Positions 25,824 through 35,799 are shown, counted from the stretch's first letter. The stretch: DNA of 64,000 nucleotides from Chthoniobacterales bacterium (GCA_035274845.1 DATENU010000022.1:310001-374000), one strand, 5' to 3'. The notes: generated from the sequence alone by a model not told the origin. A program made the numbers and translations.

Positions 25824-26411
25824 ATGCACCCGATCACCACAGCCGTAATCTCCGTCTTGTTTGCCGCCGCGGCCCACGGCGCGAACCCATTTCTCAGCGC
25901 GTCGAACGATAAGCCGATTTTAGCTCAGTTCCGCGGGACGGAATGGGGAGAGCATCTCGCGGACGACAGCCCCTTCTCCGCTCGCGGGGTCACGACGCGG
26001 GTAGCTAAAACTGCCTGGGGCGCGGTCTTCAAAATTGAATTCGTCGACCTGAAATCGAAGGCCGCAAAGAAACGGGAAATTCCTCCTCTCTATTTCATCG
26101 TGACCGACGAGCAGATTGTCTTGCTGAACGAAGAGAATAACGACGCAGCGGTGAAGAAAATCGAGCAGCTGACTTCACCGCCCCCGTTCGAGCCCGACAA
26201 TGTTTACGGCATCACAAAAGGAGTCGTTTCGCGCGAAGACGGACTGCGCGAAACCAAGATCGAGGTCAAAGGCGATCTCTGCACTTATCTCTGGAGCCAC
26301 AATTCCGGCCACTTCACAAAACTCGTCTGGAAGAAAGGCGTCGGCCTGGTCGAGTATGGCAGCGGCTCCGGCGCGCAGGCGGACGGCTACCGCCTAAAGC
26401 GCGCGAAGTAG
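25824..26411 (+). CDS. Secreted protein of unknown function
   Basis: 195 residues with a signal peptide (MHPITTAVISVLFAAAAHGA). Motifs such as 'RGTEWGEHLADDSPFSARG', 'IPPLYFIVTDEQIVLLNEEN' and 'SHNSGHFTKLVWKKGVGLVEYGSGSG' suggest a single globular beta-rich domain. Short 'L..Y..GSG..ADG..LKR' C-termini like this are seen in small exported proteins of soil Verrucomicrobiota, but no function is known to me. A hairpin follows its stop. Confidence 0.72.
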   Translation: MHPITTAVISVLFAAAAHGANPFLSASNDKPILAQFRGTEWGEHLADDSPFSARGVTTRVAKTAWGAVFKIEFVDLKSKAAKKREIPPLYFIVTDEQIVLLNEENNDAAVKKIEQLTSPPPFEPDNVYGITKGVVSREDGLRETKIEVKGDLCTYLWSHNSGHFTKLVWKKGVGLVEYGSGSGAQADGYRLKRAK

Positions 26412-26419
26412 CCGCTGGA

Positions 26420-26441
26420 GACGGCACGCCTTCGTGCCGTC
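26420..26441. terminator. Hairpin between convergent genes
   Basis: A perfect 9-bp stem GACGGCACG/CGTGCCGTC with a 4-base loop, placed between the stops at 26411 and 26454. It has no U tract, so intrinsic termination is only suggested by position. Confidence 0.45.
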
Positions 26442-26453
26442 AGCTGTCGCGAA

Positions 26454-26867
26454 TCATTCGTTAACGTTATCGAGGCCGGCGAATTTCCAGCCGGCGGCGG
26501 TTAGCTCAAAATAGTAACGAATCGGGGTGTTTTCTAGGTCCTTTGGCGTCGCCTTAAAAGGACAGTAAATATCGTAATCCTTGGCGGACTGTTTTTTTGG
26601 GTTAGCCTTGGCAAAACATTGGGCGGCATTGGCTTCACCGTTAAAGACTTCATCGTAGCGACGGAGAAGATCCGCTTTGTCTTTTACTTTCTTTTGAAGG
26701 TACGGCATCGAGAGCGGGAATTTTGTCATCGCCACGACGGCGGCCCTATCACCGGCGGTGACAGCCGATTTAAACTTCTTCCAGAACGCCGGAAAATCGG
26801 CCTGGGCGAACACATTCGAGGACATCAGCAGAATCAGACATCCGGCTAAGAACGATTTGGTTTTCAT
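26454..26867 (-). CDS. Secreted protein of unknown function
   Basis: 137 residues with a signal peptide (MKTKSFLAGCLILLMSSNVFAQ). The mature part 'FPAFWKKFKSAVTAGDRAAVVAMTKFPL' has the helix pattern of small periplasmic proteins built on an NTF2-like fold. Two Cys ('QCF', 'IYCPF') could pair. Its first ~98 bases overlap, in another frame, the 3' end of the long TPR gene upstream. The signal peptide and family-like mature start argue that this gene is the real one in the overlap. Confidence 0.75.
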   Translation of the reverse strand: MKTKSFLAGCLILLMSSNVFAQADFPAFWKKFKSAVTAGDRAAVVAMTKFPLSMPYLQKKVKDKADLLRRYDEVFNGEANAAQCFAKANPKKQSAKDYDIYCPFKATPKDLENTPIRYYFELTAAGWKFAGLDNVNE

Positions 26868-29800
26868 GGGCTTGTCTCGCCTCTTCGAGGGCGGCGAAGA
26901 TATTGGCGAGGCGCAACGAGGCCTCCTGAATAAGCTCGCGCTTGGTCGTGTCGGTCAACTGCGCGAGGGTGAGATCGAGGGCGCCCGGCCAGTCGCGCAT
27001 CCGCCAGAGAGTCATCGCGCGCAGATTGCGAACTTCGGCGGCGTAACGGCCCTTGGGAAATTCACGATCGTAATCGTCGAGCGCACCGAGGACGCGCTTC
27101 GGGTCGAACTGCTCACGCTGATACAATTTCTGCTGGATCTCGACCAGCGCATCTTTCGGATCGACCTCAGCCAACGGCACGCCGTTACGGGTGTAGTAGG
27201 GACGTGAGAGCGCGTGCACCGAACGGGCCAGGACGAAAACCGCGGCCTCGCGCTTCTTGCTCTTTGGATATTTCGCCAAAAAATCGCGCGCCATTTTCTC
27301 CATGCCGGCATGATCGCGCGTCGTGTAAACCGAATGGCTGTCGGGTTCCTTCGCGTCGGCCATATCGGTTTCCACCTCGACGCGGTTGCCGGCTTTCAGG
27401 GCCAGCAGGGACATCTCGAGATAATCGGCGATCGGCTTGTTCGCCGGATCGCTTTGCGCCTGCGCGATTTCTGCGGCGACCGCTGCGTCGGTATCCTCTT
27501 TCGTCGAAATGGGAGGCGGCCTGTGCTCCGACAAATTCGTGCGGTGCAACACGTCGAGCCGAATGTTCACGTAGGTCTGCTGCATTTTCGGAGTGAGATT
27601 CGGCTCGGAGAAAAACTGCGCGAGGTCGTCGAGGAAGTTGATCCAATAAGAATCGCCCGTGTCCGTGATCGCCCCCTGGGCCTTGGCCTGGAGCTCGCGC
27701 ACCATCACGCCCGTGCTGGCGATGTCTCCCTCGTGGAGATGATCGCGCATGGCCGCGACCCGTTTTTGGATGTCGCTCCATGCTTCCTCAGGGTTCTGGT
27801 TGTCGCCCGAGGTAGCCTTCTCTTCCGGCGCGAGCCCGCCGAAATCATGGATCGGATAGCCCATGATATTCGCGTCCCGCAGATCCGTATCGTCCTCCCA
27901 GTTGGTTGCGTTCGTATTTTCCGCGGAGGGAAAACTCCAGTAAGCGGCCAGTCGCGTGGCTTCTTTTGAATTCGGAGATTCGGTGCGGAGCCGCTGATAA
28001 ATTTCGCGCGAAACCGCTTCGCCGTTTATCTCTCGCGCGAGCTGCTCCGCGTAGTCGGAAGCGCGCGCGAGTTTCGGCATCGCTTCGAGCGCTTTCCAGC
28101 GCGCCTCCGCGGAAATGGGCGACCCAGGGCGGGCGCGGGCCGCGTTCATCCACCAGCGGGACGCGTGACGCAGCTCATCGCGTTCGGCGAGCTCGGCGTC
28201 CGGGTTCTTGATCCCCATTGAGCGGGCGTTTTCGCGGCGATGAGTGAGGGTGAGCGCAGGGTTTACCTGCAACAACGCGACCGGCCTTTCCGCGACCTGC
28301 TCGGGACGCTCGTGATTGTAGGTGACGTTGTCGGCGCCGGCGTTGGCGTCGAGCGGCACGCGCAACAGCTTCCCGCGCGCCTCCGCCCACGTGTTTGCCA
28401 ATTGCAACATTGGCTCGGCCTTGTCCCCTGCCCCGCTCGTCGCCGCGGCGGTCAGCTTTTCCAACTGCGCCGCGATCGTTTTCGCTCCGCCGTCATCGAG
28501 AAATTTCCGGGCTTCGGCAAAATTCTCCTGCGCGAGATAACGTTCCGCGATGATCTGCCGGAGTTCCTTGCGCGCGCTTTCGGCGAGGCGATCGCTTGTC
28601 GCGGCGGTCACCAGCTCCGGCAGCGGCGCGAAGTTGAGCAAGGTATCGATCGCTTCCTGGATCTGCTCGAACTCGGCCCCGGTGATGTTTGGATAGATCG
28701 CGCTAGTCCTCATTTTCCAATCGCTGACTGAGTAGCGGTAATTGGTGCCGTCGACGAACCGGCCTGTTTCGAGCTGGCTCCGCTCCTCGATCGGTGCCGG
28801 CGTTTCCTCTTCTTTCTCCGCGTTTTCTTCAGACGGGGTGGCGCTTGGCGACGGCGCCGGCGCCGTCTTGTTTTTGTCGTTGATGGCGAGCAATTGCACC
28901 AGTTCGACGAACGCCTCGCCCGCCTGGTGATTATCCTGGAGCGCCAGACCGAGCCGGAGGCGCACGCCGAGCGTGAGGGGGCCGTCTGGAAAATTCTTCA
29001 GCAACTTGCGATAGGCCTCAATCGCGTCCGCCGGTTTTTTCGCGCGCTCGAACGCGATCGCCCGGACGAACAACAGATCGTCACTTCTGTCGAGCTGTGC
29101 GGGCGAGAGATTCGTCAGCTGCAAGGCTTCGGCTTGATTTCCGGACGCGCTCGCCGCCTGGGCGAGAAGCGCCAGGTAGCGTGGCTGCCAATCGCCGGCC
29201 TTGTAGAGGTCTTTTTGTTGCGCGACCGCCGCGGCGATCTTTGGCAGGACGATACGCCGCCATTTTTTCACGGTCGCCGGCGGATCGTACTCGCCGTTGT
29301 AATTGTCCGCCTCCGGCGCGCTCAGAACGAGATAAGCAAATCCCATCGCGATGCGCGGATGGCGTGCGACCAAAGTATAGGCCGCCGGCGCGTCCGGCTT
29401 CGCCGCGATGATGACCAGGCATTTTTCGCACATGTATAACGCCGACTTCAGCGTCTCGGGGTGTCCGGGGGTCTCGGCTTGCGCGATGTAATGCTCGAGG
29501 GCCTTCAGATAATCGTGGCCATCGAAAGCGAGCGCGCCGAGCCAGCCGAGCGCGTCGGCATCGTAGCGCCCGCGCGGATAAGCAGTTCGGAATCGGTCGA
29601 ACAGGACCTGGGCATCGAGCCGAAGCTTGGCGCCTTTGCGTTCGTCGTCAGTCTTGCTGGAAGAGTCGTTATCGCTTCCGCGGCGCGAATCGAAAAAGGA
29701 GCAGCGCGCGAGGAGGAATTGCGCGGCTTCGGCCCGCGGATGTTTCGGAAATTCCTTGAGCACGCGTTCGAACCACGGCCGGCACTTGTCGCGATCGCCC

Positions 29801-30381
29801 TGGACGTAGGTCAGGGCGCCGGAGAGGAAGAGCCAGTGGGCGCGCAGTCCGTCTTTTGCCGCTTTCGCTTTCTCCTCCAACTCACCAGCCGCCCCCGGCG
29901 GCGTCGATGGCGTCTCCTCCTCGTCCCAGCGGTTTTTCTTTTCCGTAGGGAAGCCGAAGTAGTGCCGGTGCGCGACACGCCATTTGAGGTAATCAGCCGC
30001 CGCCGCGCGGTCCGTGGCTGAGCCGACTAGCAAATCGCGCACGTCCTCCAGCAAATTGCACCACCATTTCGCGTTCTCAGGATCGCGGCGCGCCTGGGCG
30101 AGCAGTTCATCCACCTTCGTCGTGAGCGCGGCCGGCGATTCGGTCCGGAGCTGATCGGCGATCGCATTTAACTCGCCCTCGAAGTCGGGCGCTTTGCCGT
30201 CGTCTTTCAGGTCCGGTGACGTCTCAAGGAAAATTTCGCCGAGCGATTTGCCGGGAAGACAGTCGAGAGTTTCGCCAAGGATGATGGCCGGCTGATCGAA
30301 TTCGCCGCCGCCGGTTGCCTGCGCGAGGCGGAAGGCGAGACAGATCACCGCCGCGCAGAGGAAAAAGGATCGAATTCTCAT
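26770..30381 (-). CDS. Large secreted TPR/solenoid protein
   Basis: 1203 residues from ATG 30381 (MRIRSFFLCAAVICLAFRLA is a signal peptide; the earlier in-frame start lies inside the upstream gene). Almost all of the mature part is helical-repeat: 'AIAFERAKKPADAIEAYRKLLKNFPDGPLTLGVRLRLG' and 'YDADALGWLGALAFDGHDYLKALEHYI' are TPR-like units, with an Ala/Pro/Glu linker near 'NKTAPAPSPSATPSEENAEKEEE'. It starts in an ATGA overlap with the DUF3142-like gene. The last ~33 residues ('ENQIVLSRMSDS...') are translated from the next gene's signal-peptide region in a different frame and may not be genuine. Confidence 0.82.
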   Translation of the reverse strand: MRIRSFFLCAAVICLAFRLAQATGGGEFDQPAIILGETLDCLPGKSLGEIFLETSPDLKDDGKAPDFEGELNAIADQLRTESPAALTTKVDELLAQARRDPENAKWWCNLLEDVRDLLVGSATDRAAAADYLKWRVAHRHYFGFPTEKKNRWDEEETPSTPPGAAGELEEKAKAAKDGLRAHWLFLSGALTYVQGDRDKCRPWFERVLKEFPKHPRAEAAQFLLARCSFFDSRRGSDNDSSSKTDDERKGAKLRLDAQVLFDRFRTAYPRGRYDADALGWLGALAFDGHDYLKALEHYIAQAETPGHPETLKSALYMCEKCLVIIAAKPDAPAAYTLVARHPRIAMGFAYLVLSAPEADNYNGEYDPPATVKKWRRIVLPKIAAAVAQQKDLYKAGDWQPRYLALLAQAASASGNQAEALQLTNLSPAQLDRSDDLLFVRAIAFERAKKPADAIEAYRKLLKNFPDGPLTLGVRLRLGLALQDNHQAGEAFVELVQLLAINDKNKTAPAPSPSATPSEENAEKEEETPAPIEERSQLETGRFVDGTNYRYSVSDWKMRTSAIYPNITGAEFEQIQEAIDTLLNFAPLPELVTAATSDRLAESARKELRQIIAERYLAQENFAEARKFLDDGGAKTIAAQLEKLTAAATSGAGDKAEPMLQLANTWAEARGKLLRVPLDANAGADNVTYNHERPEQVAERPVALLQVNPALTLTHRRENARSMGIKNPDAELAERDELRHASRWWMNAARARPGSPISAEARWKALEAMPKLARASDYAEQLAREINGEAVSREIYQRLRTESPNSKEATRLAAYWSFPSAENTNATNWEDDTDLRDANIMGYPIHDFGGLAPEEKATSGDNQNPEEAWSDIQKRVAAMRDHLHEGDIASTGVMVRELQAKAQGAITDTGDSYWINFLDDLAQFFSEPNLTPKMQQTYVNIRLDVLHRTNLSEHRPPPISTKEDTDAAVAAEIAQAQSDPANKPIADYLEMSLLALKAGNRVEVETDMADAKEPDSHSVYTTRDHAGMEKMARDFLAKYPKSKKREAAVFVLARSVHALSRPYYTRNGVPLAEVDPKDALVEIQQKLYQREQFDPKRVLGALDDYDREFPKGRYAAEVRNLRAMTLWRMRDWPGALDLTLAQLTDTTKRELIQEASLRLANIFAALEEARQAHENQIVLSRMSDSADVLECVRPGRFSGVLEEV

Positions 30382-31739
30382 GGTGTCACTTGTTGCCATT
30401 GCGATTGCGAAGCGAAATTGAGGATGCGCCATTGAGCTTGCGAAAAGTTCGCCGCCGGTGCGAGCCGAATCGGTCCGGTCCGCAGCGCCTGGCGGGCCCG
30501 CAGGTGACTGAACCAAAACGTCAGCCGCGTGGCCAATTGAATCGGCGCCGCCCGTCCATCGGCTTCGCCGGTTACCCGCCAGAATTCGCCCTCGCCGGCA
30601 TCGCGAAAAACCGGAGCTGGCGCTTCGATTTGCAGGACGTAGCCGCGTTCGCCGGCGGTAGCGGAAAACACGAGATCGGCGTCGCTGTTATTCAGCAGCT
30701 CGATTTGGGACGTCTCCGGATTTACATGGACTGACAACTGCGGCGCGGCGTCGAGATGTCCAAGCTGGCGCAACGACCAGCCGCTCGGGTCGGTCGAATC
30801 GGGAAATCTGAAGTAAACCACGCCGCGCGCGTTCGTTTTCTGCGCTGCCGACACGGCACGCGAGAGCGCGGCCCGATCGGGCAACCGCGCCGTGACCAAC
30901 TGCCCGGCGCGAACCACCGCGTTGTCCACGCGAGTATCGCGTTTCGCCCGCAGCGTGGTCACGCCGAGGTTGGTCGGCGCGACAACCTCGAGGGCGCTGC
31001 TGAAACAGACATCGTCCCAGTTCCAGTTGCGAACGTGACCGCGCGACTTGCCGTCGGGATCAAACACCGTCATGCGTGCGAATACCGGCAGGCCGACACG
31101 CCATGGAATTTGGACCTCATTCCACTCCGACAAATATCGATCGATTTTGTCCGGCACAATTAACGGCAACGGCGGTCCTCCCTTCGGATCGGGTTCGAAA
31201 TCGTAGAGCATCACGAGCAGCTCGTCCGCGGCGCCGCGGAACTCGCCGGCGCCGGAGCTGTGCGCCCAGTGCGGCAGGGCCGTGATCGTCACCCGCGGCA
31301 CGAGCTTGTGAAGCTGTCTCAGAGTCGCCGCGTAATCGCGAAGCAATCGATCGGGCGCATCGTAATCGATCTGCAATTCATCGGCGCCCCTGGTTGCGGC
31401 CGTCAGGGCCGAGAAAAGAGACTCGTTGGCTTGCGCGGTAAATGGGTTGCGCTCCTGCGATTCCAGGCGCACGACCGGAACGAAGCGCAGTCCGGCGACG
31501 TTCGGCGGCAGATCAAAGCGCGCGCGCCACCGCCAGTCCGCGCCGCTCTGGACCAGCTCACCGATTTGCCAGTGGATCGCGCGCACACCTTGGGCCTCGA
31601 GTTCCGCCAACTCTTGCGCGCTTGCTGGCTCGTTCCGCTGCCACGCCCAATACTCCGTGTCGAACCCGAAAGCCGCCGCGCTGCCGAGACTCAGGAGTAA
31701 CAGCGTGAGGCAGCAATTCTGAAGGCAAGTCCGAGTCAC
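30378..31739 (-). CDS. DUF3142-like secreted protein
   Basis: 453 residues from GTG 31739, with a signal peptide ('LTLLLLSLGSAAAFG'). The N-terminal half looks like a TIM-barrel-type domain: 'VRAIHWQIGELVQSG', 'LQIDYDAPDRLLRDYAATLRQL', 'VTITALPHWAHS', 'LLVMLYDFEP'. This is the pattern I associate with DUF3142, and resembles glycoside-hydrolase-like folds. The C-terminal half has beta strands ('SQIELLNNSDADLVFSAT'). It starts 3 bases after the stop of the upstream hydrolase and ends in an ATGA overlap with the large TPR gene, so the three form an operon. Confidence 0.72.
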   Translation of the reverse strand: MTRTCLQNCCLTLLLLSLGSAAAFGFDTEYWAWQRNEPASAQELAELEAQGVRAIHWQIGELVQSGADWRWRARFDLPPNVAGLRFVPVVRLESQERNPFTAQANESLFSALTAATRGADELQIDYDAPDRLLRDYAATLRQLHKLVPRVTITALPHWAHSSGAGEFRGAADELLVMLYDFEPDPKGGPPLPLIVPDKIDRYLSEWNEVQIPWRVGLPVFARMTVFDPDGKSRGHVRNWNWDDVCFSSALEVVAPTNLGVTTLRAKRDTRVDNAVVRAGQLVTARLPDRAALSRAVSAAQKTNARGVVYFRFPDSTDPSGWSLRQLGHLDAAPQLSVHVNPETSQIELLNNSDADLVFSATAGERGYVLQIEAPAPVFRDAGEGEFWRVTGEADGRAAPIQLATRLTFWFSHLRARQALRTGPIRLAPAANFSQAQWRILNFASQSQWQQVTP

Positions 31740-31741
31740 GC

Positions 31742-32632
31742 CTACGGACTCATCAGCCTTCGCAACGCATCCTCGAAAACCGATGCCGTTTGCGGCAACG
31801 GCACGCAGGCTTCGAAATGGCCCGCCTCAGCCAGCGGCAAAATCTCTGCGTGATCGCCCGCCTTCTTCGCGGCTTCGACGTATTCGCGGACGGACGCCGC
31901 CTCGACGATCGGATCTTTTTCGCCCTGGATGAAGATTTGGCGAACGCCGATCGGCAGCCGCTGGCTCGGAGAGGTCTCGGCGTAACGCGACGAAACCTTA
32001 TCCGGCCCGCCGCCAAGCAAAGGTTCGACGGAAGAGTGACAACTGTTTGGCGGGCCGATCCGATATTTTTCCAGGTTGGTTATCGCGGCGAGTCCGAGGA
32101 CGCCCTGGATCGCGACAGGATTTTCACGGTAAAGCTCGCTGGATTTCGGAAGCTTTCCCCGGCTCGCCAGCCAAAGGGCCAGGTGGCCGCCGGCTGAATG
32201 TCCGGTTGCGAAAACTCGTTTCAGGTCGAGGTGCGCTTTCTCGGCCATTCCGCGAAGCGCGTCGGTCCCGTCAGCGACGTCGAGAAAAGTGCCGGGCCAC
32301 CCGCCACCGGCGTCGCCCAGGCGCCGATACTCGATCGTCCAGGTCGCGACGCCGTGTTCGGTCAACCATTCGGCGAGCCGCGTCATGTAAACGTAATCGA
32401 ACTCATTCTGCCAGCAGCCGCCGTGAATCACAATCATCACTGGAAACGGACCCGGACCACTCGGAACGCGGAGCTCGCCAAATTGCTGCGGTCCATTGCC
32501 GTAAGTGATGCGTTCCCCGGCCGCCGGCAGCGGCATTCCGCCGAGCTCGGACCAGGTCAGGGTCTTGGCGTCGAGGTTAATGTGTGGCGAGGTCATGGTG
32601 ATAAATACCAAAGCCCGGAGAAATTTTTTCAT
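31742..32632 (-). CDS. Secreted alpha/beta hydrolase (BD-FAE/kynurenine formamidase-like esterase)
   Basis: 296 residues. An N-terminal hydrophobic stretch (MKKFLRALVFITM) is a short signal or anchor. 'VMIVIHGGCWQNEF' is the HGG oxyanion motif, 'VFATGHSAGGHLALWLA' has the nucleophile Ser, 'FIQGEKDPIV' the acid and 'EAGHFEACVP' the catalytic His. The triad is complete. Members of this group cleave carboxyl esters or amides. It is the first gene of the operon running down to 26770. Confidence 0.88.
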   Translation of the reverse strand: MKKFLRALVFITMTSPHINLDAKTLTWSELGGMPLPAAGERITYGNGPQQFGELRVPSGPGPFPVMIVIHGGCWQNEFDYVYMTRLAEWLTEHGVATWTIEYRRLGDAGGGWPGTFLDVADGTDALRGMAEKAHLDLKRVFATGHSAGGHLALWLASRGKLPKSSELYRENPVAIQGVLGLAAITNLEKYRIGPPNSCHSSVEPLLGGGPDKVSSRYAETSPSQRLPIGVRQIFIQGEKDPIVEAASVREYVEAAKKAGDHAEILPLAEAGHFEACVPLPQTASVFEDALRRLMSP

Positions 32633-32696
32633 TTAACGCCGCGCAATTTCACAGTCTGGGTAGTCATTTGTACCCAGTTTCAACGAATCGGTTGCT

Positions 32697-35681
32697 CTAA
32701 TGCACGTTATAAATCTCGACGAGACCTATCCCAATCCCACCGCTCTTCCCGGCGAGAATAGCGGTAAATGCTCCGGGCGGCAGTGATGTAAAGATTCCCG
32801 ACTCTTTCGGATCGGAGAGCCCCAAACCGGCCGCGCTTAGTTGCGCGGCTGAGACAGGATCGTCCAGCCAGCCGTCGTTCATGACGAGGGTCGTCCCGTT
32901 ACTGTCGTGCAGCTCTAAGACAGGGTCAGCCAGCACGGGACTAAGGCCAAACTGCTCCAAGGAGGGCCCGATTCCTCGGACTGCCACCTGAGTATTGTTC
33001 GTTCCACTAAGGATAAATCCTCCGATCATAACGTTCTCGGCAGTCCGGACAAAACCGCGAGTACTGATGTTCGCCAGTTGTGAATCAGCGAGGCCGTTTG
33101 TGTCGTAGATTTCCACCAGTCCTACGCCAGTGCCTTGGTCCTTCCCGGCCACGATCGCGGTGTACGCTCCGGGCTGGAGCGTCGCGACCAATCCCGCCTC
33201 TTTCTGGTCGGTCGGAGCCAAGCCGAGAGCGGTCAATTGGGCCGCTTGCGCGGAATTATCCTGCCAATCGTCATTTCCTAAAATCAATGAGCCGTCGCTG
33301 GCACGAAGCTCGAGGGTGGGATCGGCGAGTGTGTCGCTAATTCCAAACTGGGAAAGGGACGGCCCAATACCACGGACCGCCACGGTCTTGGGCGCGTTTC
33401 CAGTGATAATGAAGCCGCCAATGAGCACATTGTTGCCCGTTTCGACTCGAATCCGCGTCGAAATATTCAACGCCCGGGCCGAGACCGGAGTGGAAGACGG
33501 AGTCGCTGTCGGACTCGGTGTTGCCGTGGTCGCGGGAGTCGGAGTCGGAGTCCCAATAGGCGTGCCGGTCGGGGTCGCCGAGGGGGTGGGCGTGGGAGTG
33601 GCCGGGCCCGGTGTAGGTGTGGGAGTCGGTGTTGGACCCGCGGGAGGCTGGAAAAGGCGTATCCCCGCTGGCGTTTCTAAAGCGAGCCAGCGGCCGTCGG
33701 CACTCGCCACCAAGGTTCCGGTTCCAAATTGAGTTGAACCGCCGGATACGTTTTCGCCGATGTTGAGGCGGAACAATTCCGCAAACGTTTGCGTGCTATA
33801 CGCAATGATTTGGTCGGTCGAACTGTGGACGCCGTACAGGGTGTCCGACATTGGATTGAACGCGACAGCTCCATCAATAAAGCCAAAGGTACGAAGCACA
33901 GTCAAAGCCGGTGCGGTTCTTAATGAGGGCTGGCTGACATATGTTTGAAGGACAACAAAGCTGCCACTTCGCTCCACTGCCCCAGTGGAGCTCGACAAAT
34001 CGACTCCATTGGTTACAAGAGGCCCGAAAGTATTGGCACTCGCATCATAGGTAAACATTGGTCCGCTGGAGTCGTTGGACTCCAGCAAAAAAAATCGGGT
34101 TCCGCCACCGTTGCGATGAATTTGCGTATTCTGCCGCGGCTCTCCCCCAGGATCAGGGACGGATCTGATGCTTATGGCGTTAGTCGCCAAATTAATCTGT
34201 CGTAGCGGAGTCGTTCCAGACCCAGAAAATTGGGTCGTCACCAATGCCAATCCATTTGACCCAATCGCCACATCCCAGGCGCCGGCCTCGCCCGAGGCGC
34301 GCGTGTAACTGATGTTGGTAACATTTCCCGTAGGTAGAGCTACCTTGTGAAACACCCCTTGTGCAGCGCCGATGGCGTTTTGCGCTACGAGGAGAAATGA
34401 GTCGTCTCGCGCTATGTCAACTCCATTAAGGGAGCCGCCCAGATCATAGCTCGGTCCAAAGGTCAGCGTTGCCAGATCCAGAGTTTGGACGATGCCGTTG
34501 GAGTTCGTAATGTAAAGTTTTTGTCCGGCAAAATCGAACACCATATCCCGCCGGGTCGTGCTCGGTATCAGCACCCCACCAGCAGGCGTGGCAGTGGGTG
34601 TCGGCGTGGGTGTGGGAGAACCTGGGGTAGACGTTGGCGTTGGAGTCGGAGTCGGTCCCGGTGAAACTTGGAAAAGACGTATACCCGCGGGGGTTTCCAA
34701 GGCAAGCCAGTGGCCGTCCCCACTTGCTACCAATGTTCCGATCCCAAATTGAGCTGAACCGGAAGAAATGTCTTCGCCAATGTTGAGGCGGAACAATTCG
34801 GCGAATGTTTGTGAGCCATACGCGATAATCTGGTCGGTCCCACTGTTCACACCGTAAAAGATTTCCGACATGGCGTTGAAAGCGACACCCCCATCTAGCC
34901 CGTTAAAGGTATGAATATAGCCAAAATCCGGCGCCGTATTTAATGAAGCCGGGTAATTAAATACGCGAAGCCCGATCAGGCTGCCGTTGAAATTTACCGC
35001 TCCGCTGGCGCTATCCAGGGATATACCAGTGTTCGCCTTCAGCCCAAAAGTGTTCGTCGTCGCGTTATATGTGAAGACTGGTCCGCTAGAAACACCCCCT
35101 TCCATAAAAAAGAACCGCGTTCCGTCGCCGCTACGATGAATCGCCGTACCTGCCGTTACCAGTCCGCCGGGCGCATCCGATCGAATGCTGATGGCATTGG
35201 TAGCCAATTCAATCTGCCGCAGAGGAACATCGCCTGAGCCAGCATACCGGGTCGTTGCCAGCGCCAATCCATTTGATCCAATCGCCACGTCCCAAGCGCC
35301 GGCTTCGCCAAATGCCAGCGGGTAATTGATGTTGGTAACAGTTCCGGCAGGCAAAGCGACCTTGTGAAAGGTGCCTTGAGAGGCGGTGGCTGTGTTCTGC
35401 GCCACCAGCAGGAATGAGTTGTCCCGCGCGATGTCGAGCCCGTTGAGTGAGCCGCCCAGGTTGTAGCTCGTTCCAAAGGTAAGGGTGGCCAGATCGAAAG
35501 TCTGGACTATGCCCGTGGAGTTTGTGATGTAGAGCTTTTGCCCGGTAGAGTCGAACACCATGTCTCGCCGCGTCGTGCTTGGAATGAGCACACTTTGCGC
35601 TTGGACGGAGGCCAGAGTGAGCGCTGCGTAACCCGCGATCAGCCAATTACGCGCCGTTAGCTTCCTGTGGAGGTTGAACAT
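32697..35681 (-). CDS. Surface protein: two duplicated beta-propellers, Pro-Thr linkers, C-terminal NISTR module pair
   Basis: 994 residues with a signal peptide. Two ~310-residue propeller-like units (about 30-340 and 370-690) are strikingly alike; for example 'TRRDMVFDSTGQKLYITNS' appears in the second as 'TRRDMVFDFAGQKLYITNS'. They are separated by 'PTPTPTSTPGSPTPTPTP' and followed by a second, longer Pro-Thr linker (about 690-745). The C-terminal ~245 residues are two copies of a module containing 'NISTR..V..G.NVLIGGFI', 'VAVRGIGPSL', 'LADPTLEL' and 'YTAIVAGKDQGTGVGLVEIYD'. The same module pair ends two other proteins in this window (52873-54993 and 63089-64000). Probably displayed on the cell surface; ligand unknown. 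Confidence 0.87.
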   Translation of the reverse strand: MFNLHRKLTARNWLIAGYAALTLASVQAQSVLIPSTTRRDMVFDSTGQKLYITNSTGIVQTFDLATLTFGTSYNLGGSLNGLDIARDNSFLLVAQNTATASQGTFHKVALPAGTVTNINYPLAFGEAGAWDVAIGSNGLALATTRYAGSGDVPLRQIELATNAISIRSDAPGGLVTAGTAIHRSGDGTRFFFMEGGVSSGPVFTYNATTNTFGLKANTGISLDSASGAVNFNGSLIGLRVFNYPASLNTAPDFGYIHTFNGLDGGVAFNAMSEIFYGVNSGTDQIIAYGSQTFAELFRLNIGEDISSGSAQFGIGTLVASGDGHWLALETPAGIRLFQVSPGPTPTPTPTSTPGSPTPTPTPTATPAGGVLIPSTTRRDMVFDFAGQKLYITNSNGIVQTLDLATLTFGPSYDLGGSLNGVDIARDDSFLLVAQNAIGAAQGVFHKVALPTGNVTNISYTRASGEAGAWDVAIGSNGLALVTTQFSGSGTTPLRQINLATNAISIRSVPDPGGEPRQNTQIHRNGGGTRFFLLESNDSSGPMFTYDASANTFGPLVTNGVDLSSSTGAVERSGSFVVLQTYVSQPSLRTAPALTVLRTFGFIDGAVAFNPMSDTLYGVHSSTDQIIAYSTQTFAELFRLNIGENVSGGSTQFGTGTLVASADGRWLALETPAGIRLFQPPAGPTPTPTPTPGPATPTPTPSATPTGTPIGTPTPTPATTATPSPTATPSSTPVSARALNISTRIRVETGNNVLIGGFIITGNAPKTVAVRGIGPSLSQFGISDTLADPTLELRASDGSLILGNDDWQDNSAQAAQLTALGLAPTDQKEAGLVATLQPGAYTAIVAGKDQGTGVGLVEIYDTNGLADSQLANISTRGFVRTAENVMIGGFILSGTNNTQVAVRGIGPSLEQFGLSPVLADPVLELHDSNGTTLVMNDGWLDDPVSAAQLSAAGLGLSDPKESGIFTSLPPGAFTAILAGKSGGIGIGLVEIYNVH

Positions 35682-35799
35682 TTGGAAGGCCAGTGAAGGA
35701 GATCGTCGCTTTTTCCGGCCTTAACTGAATTATCGGAACCGGTCAAGGATTTGTGCAACGCCAAACAGAGAGAAATGTTTCATTCAGGGTCTGGCAATT

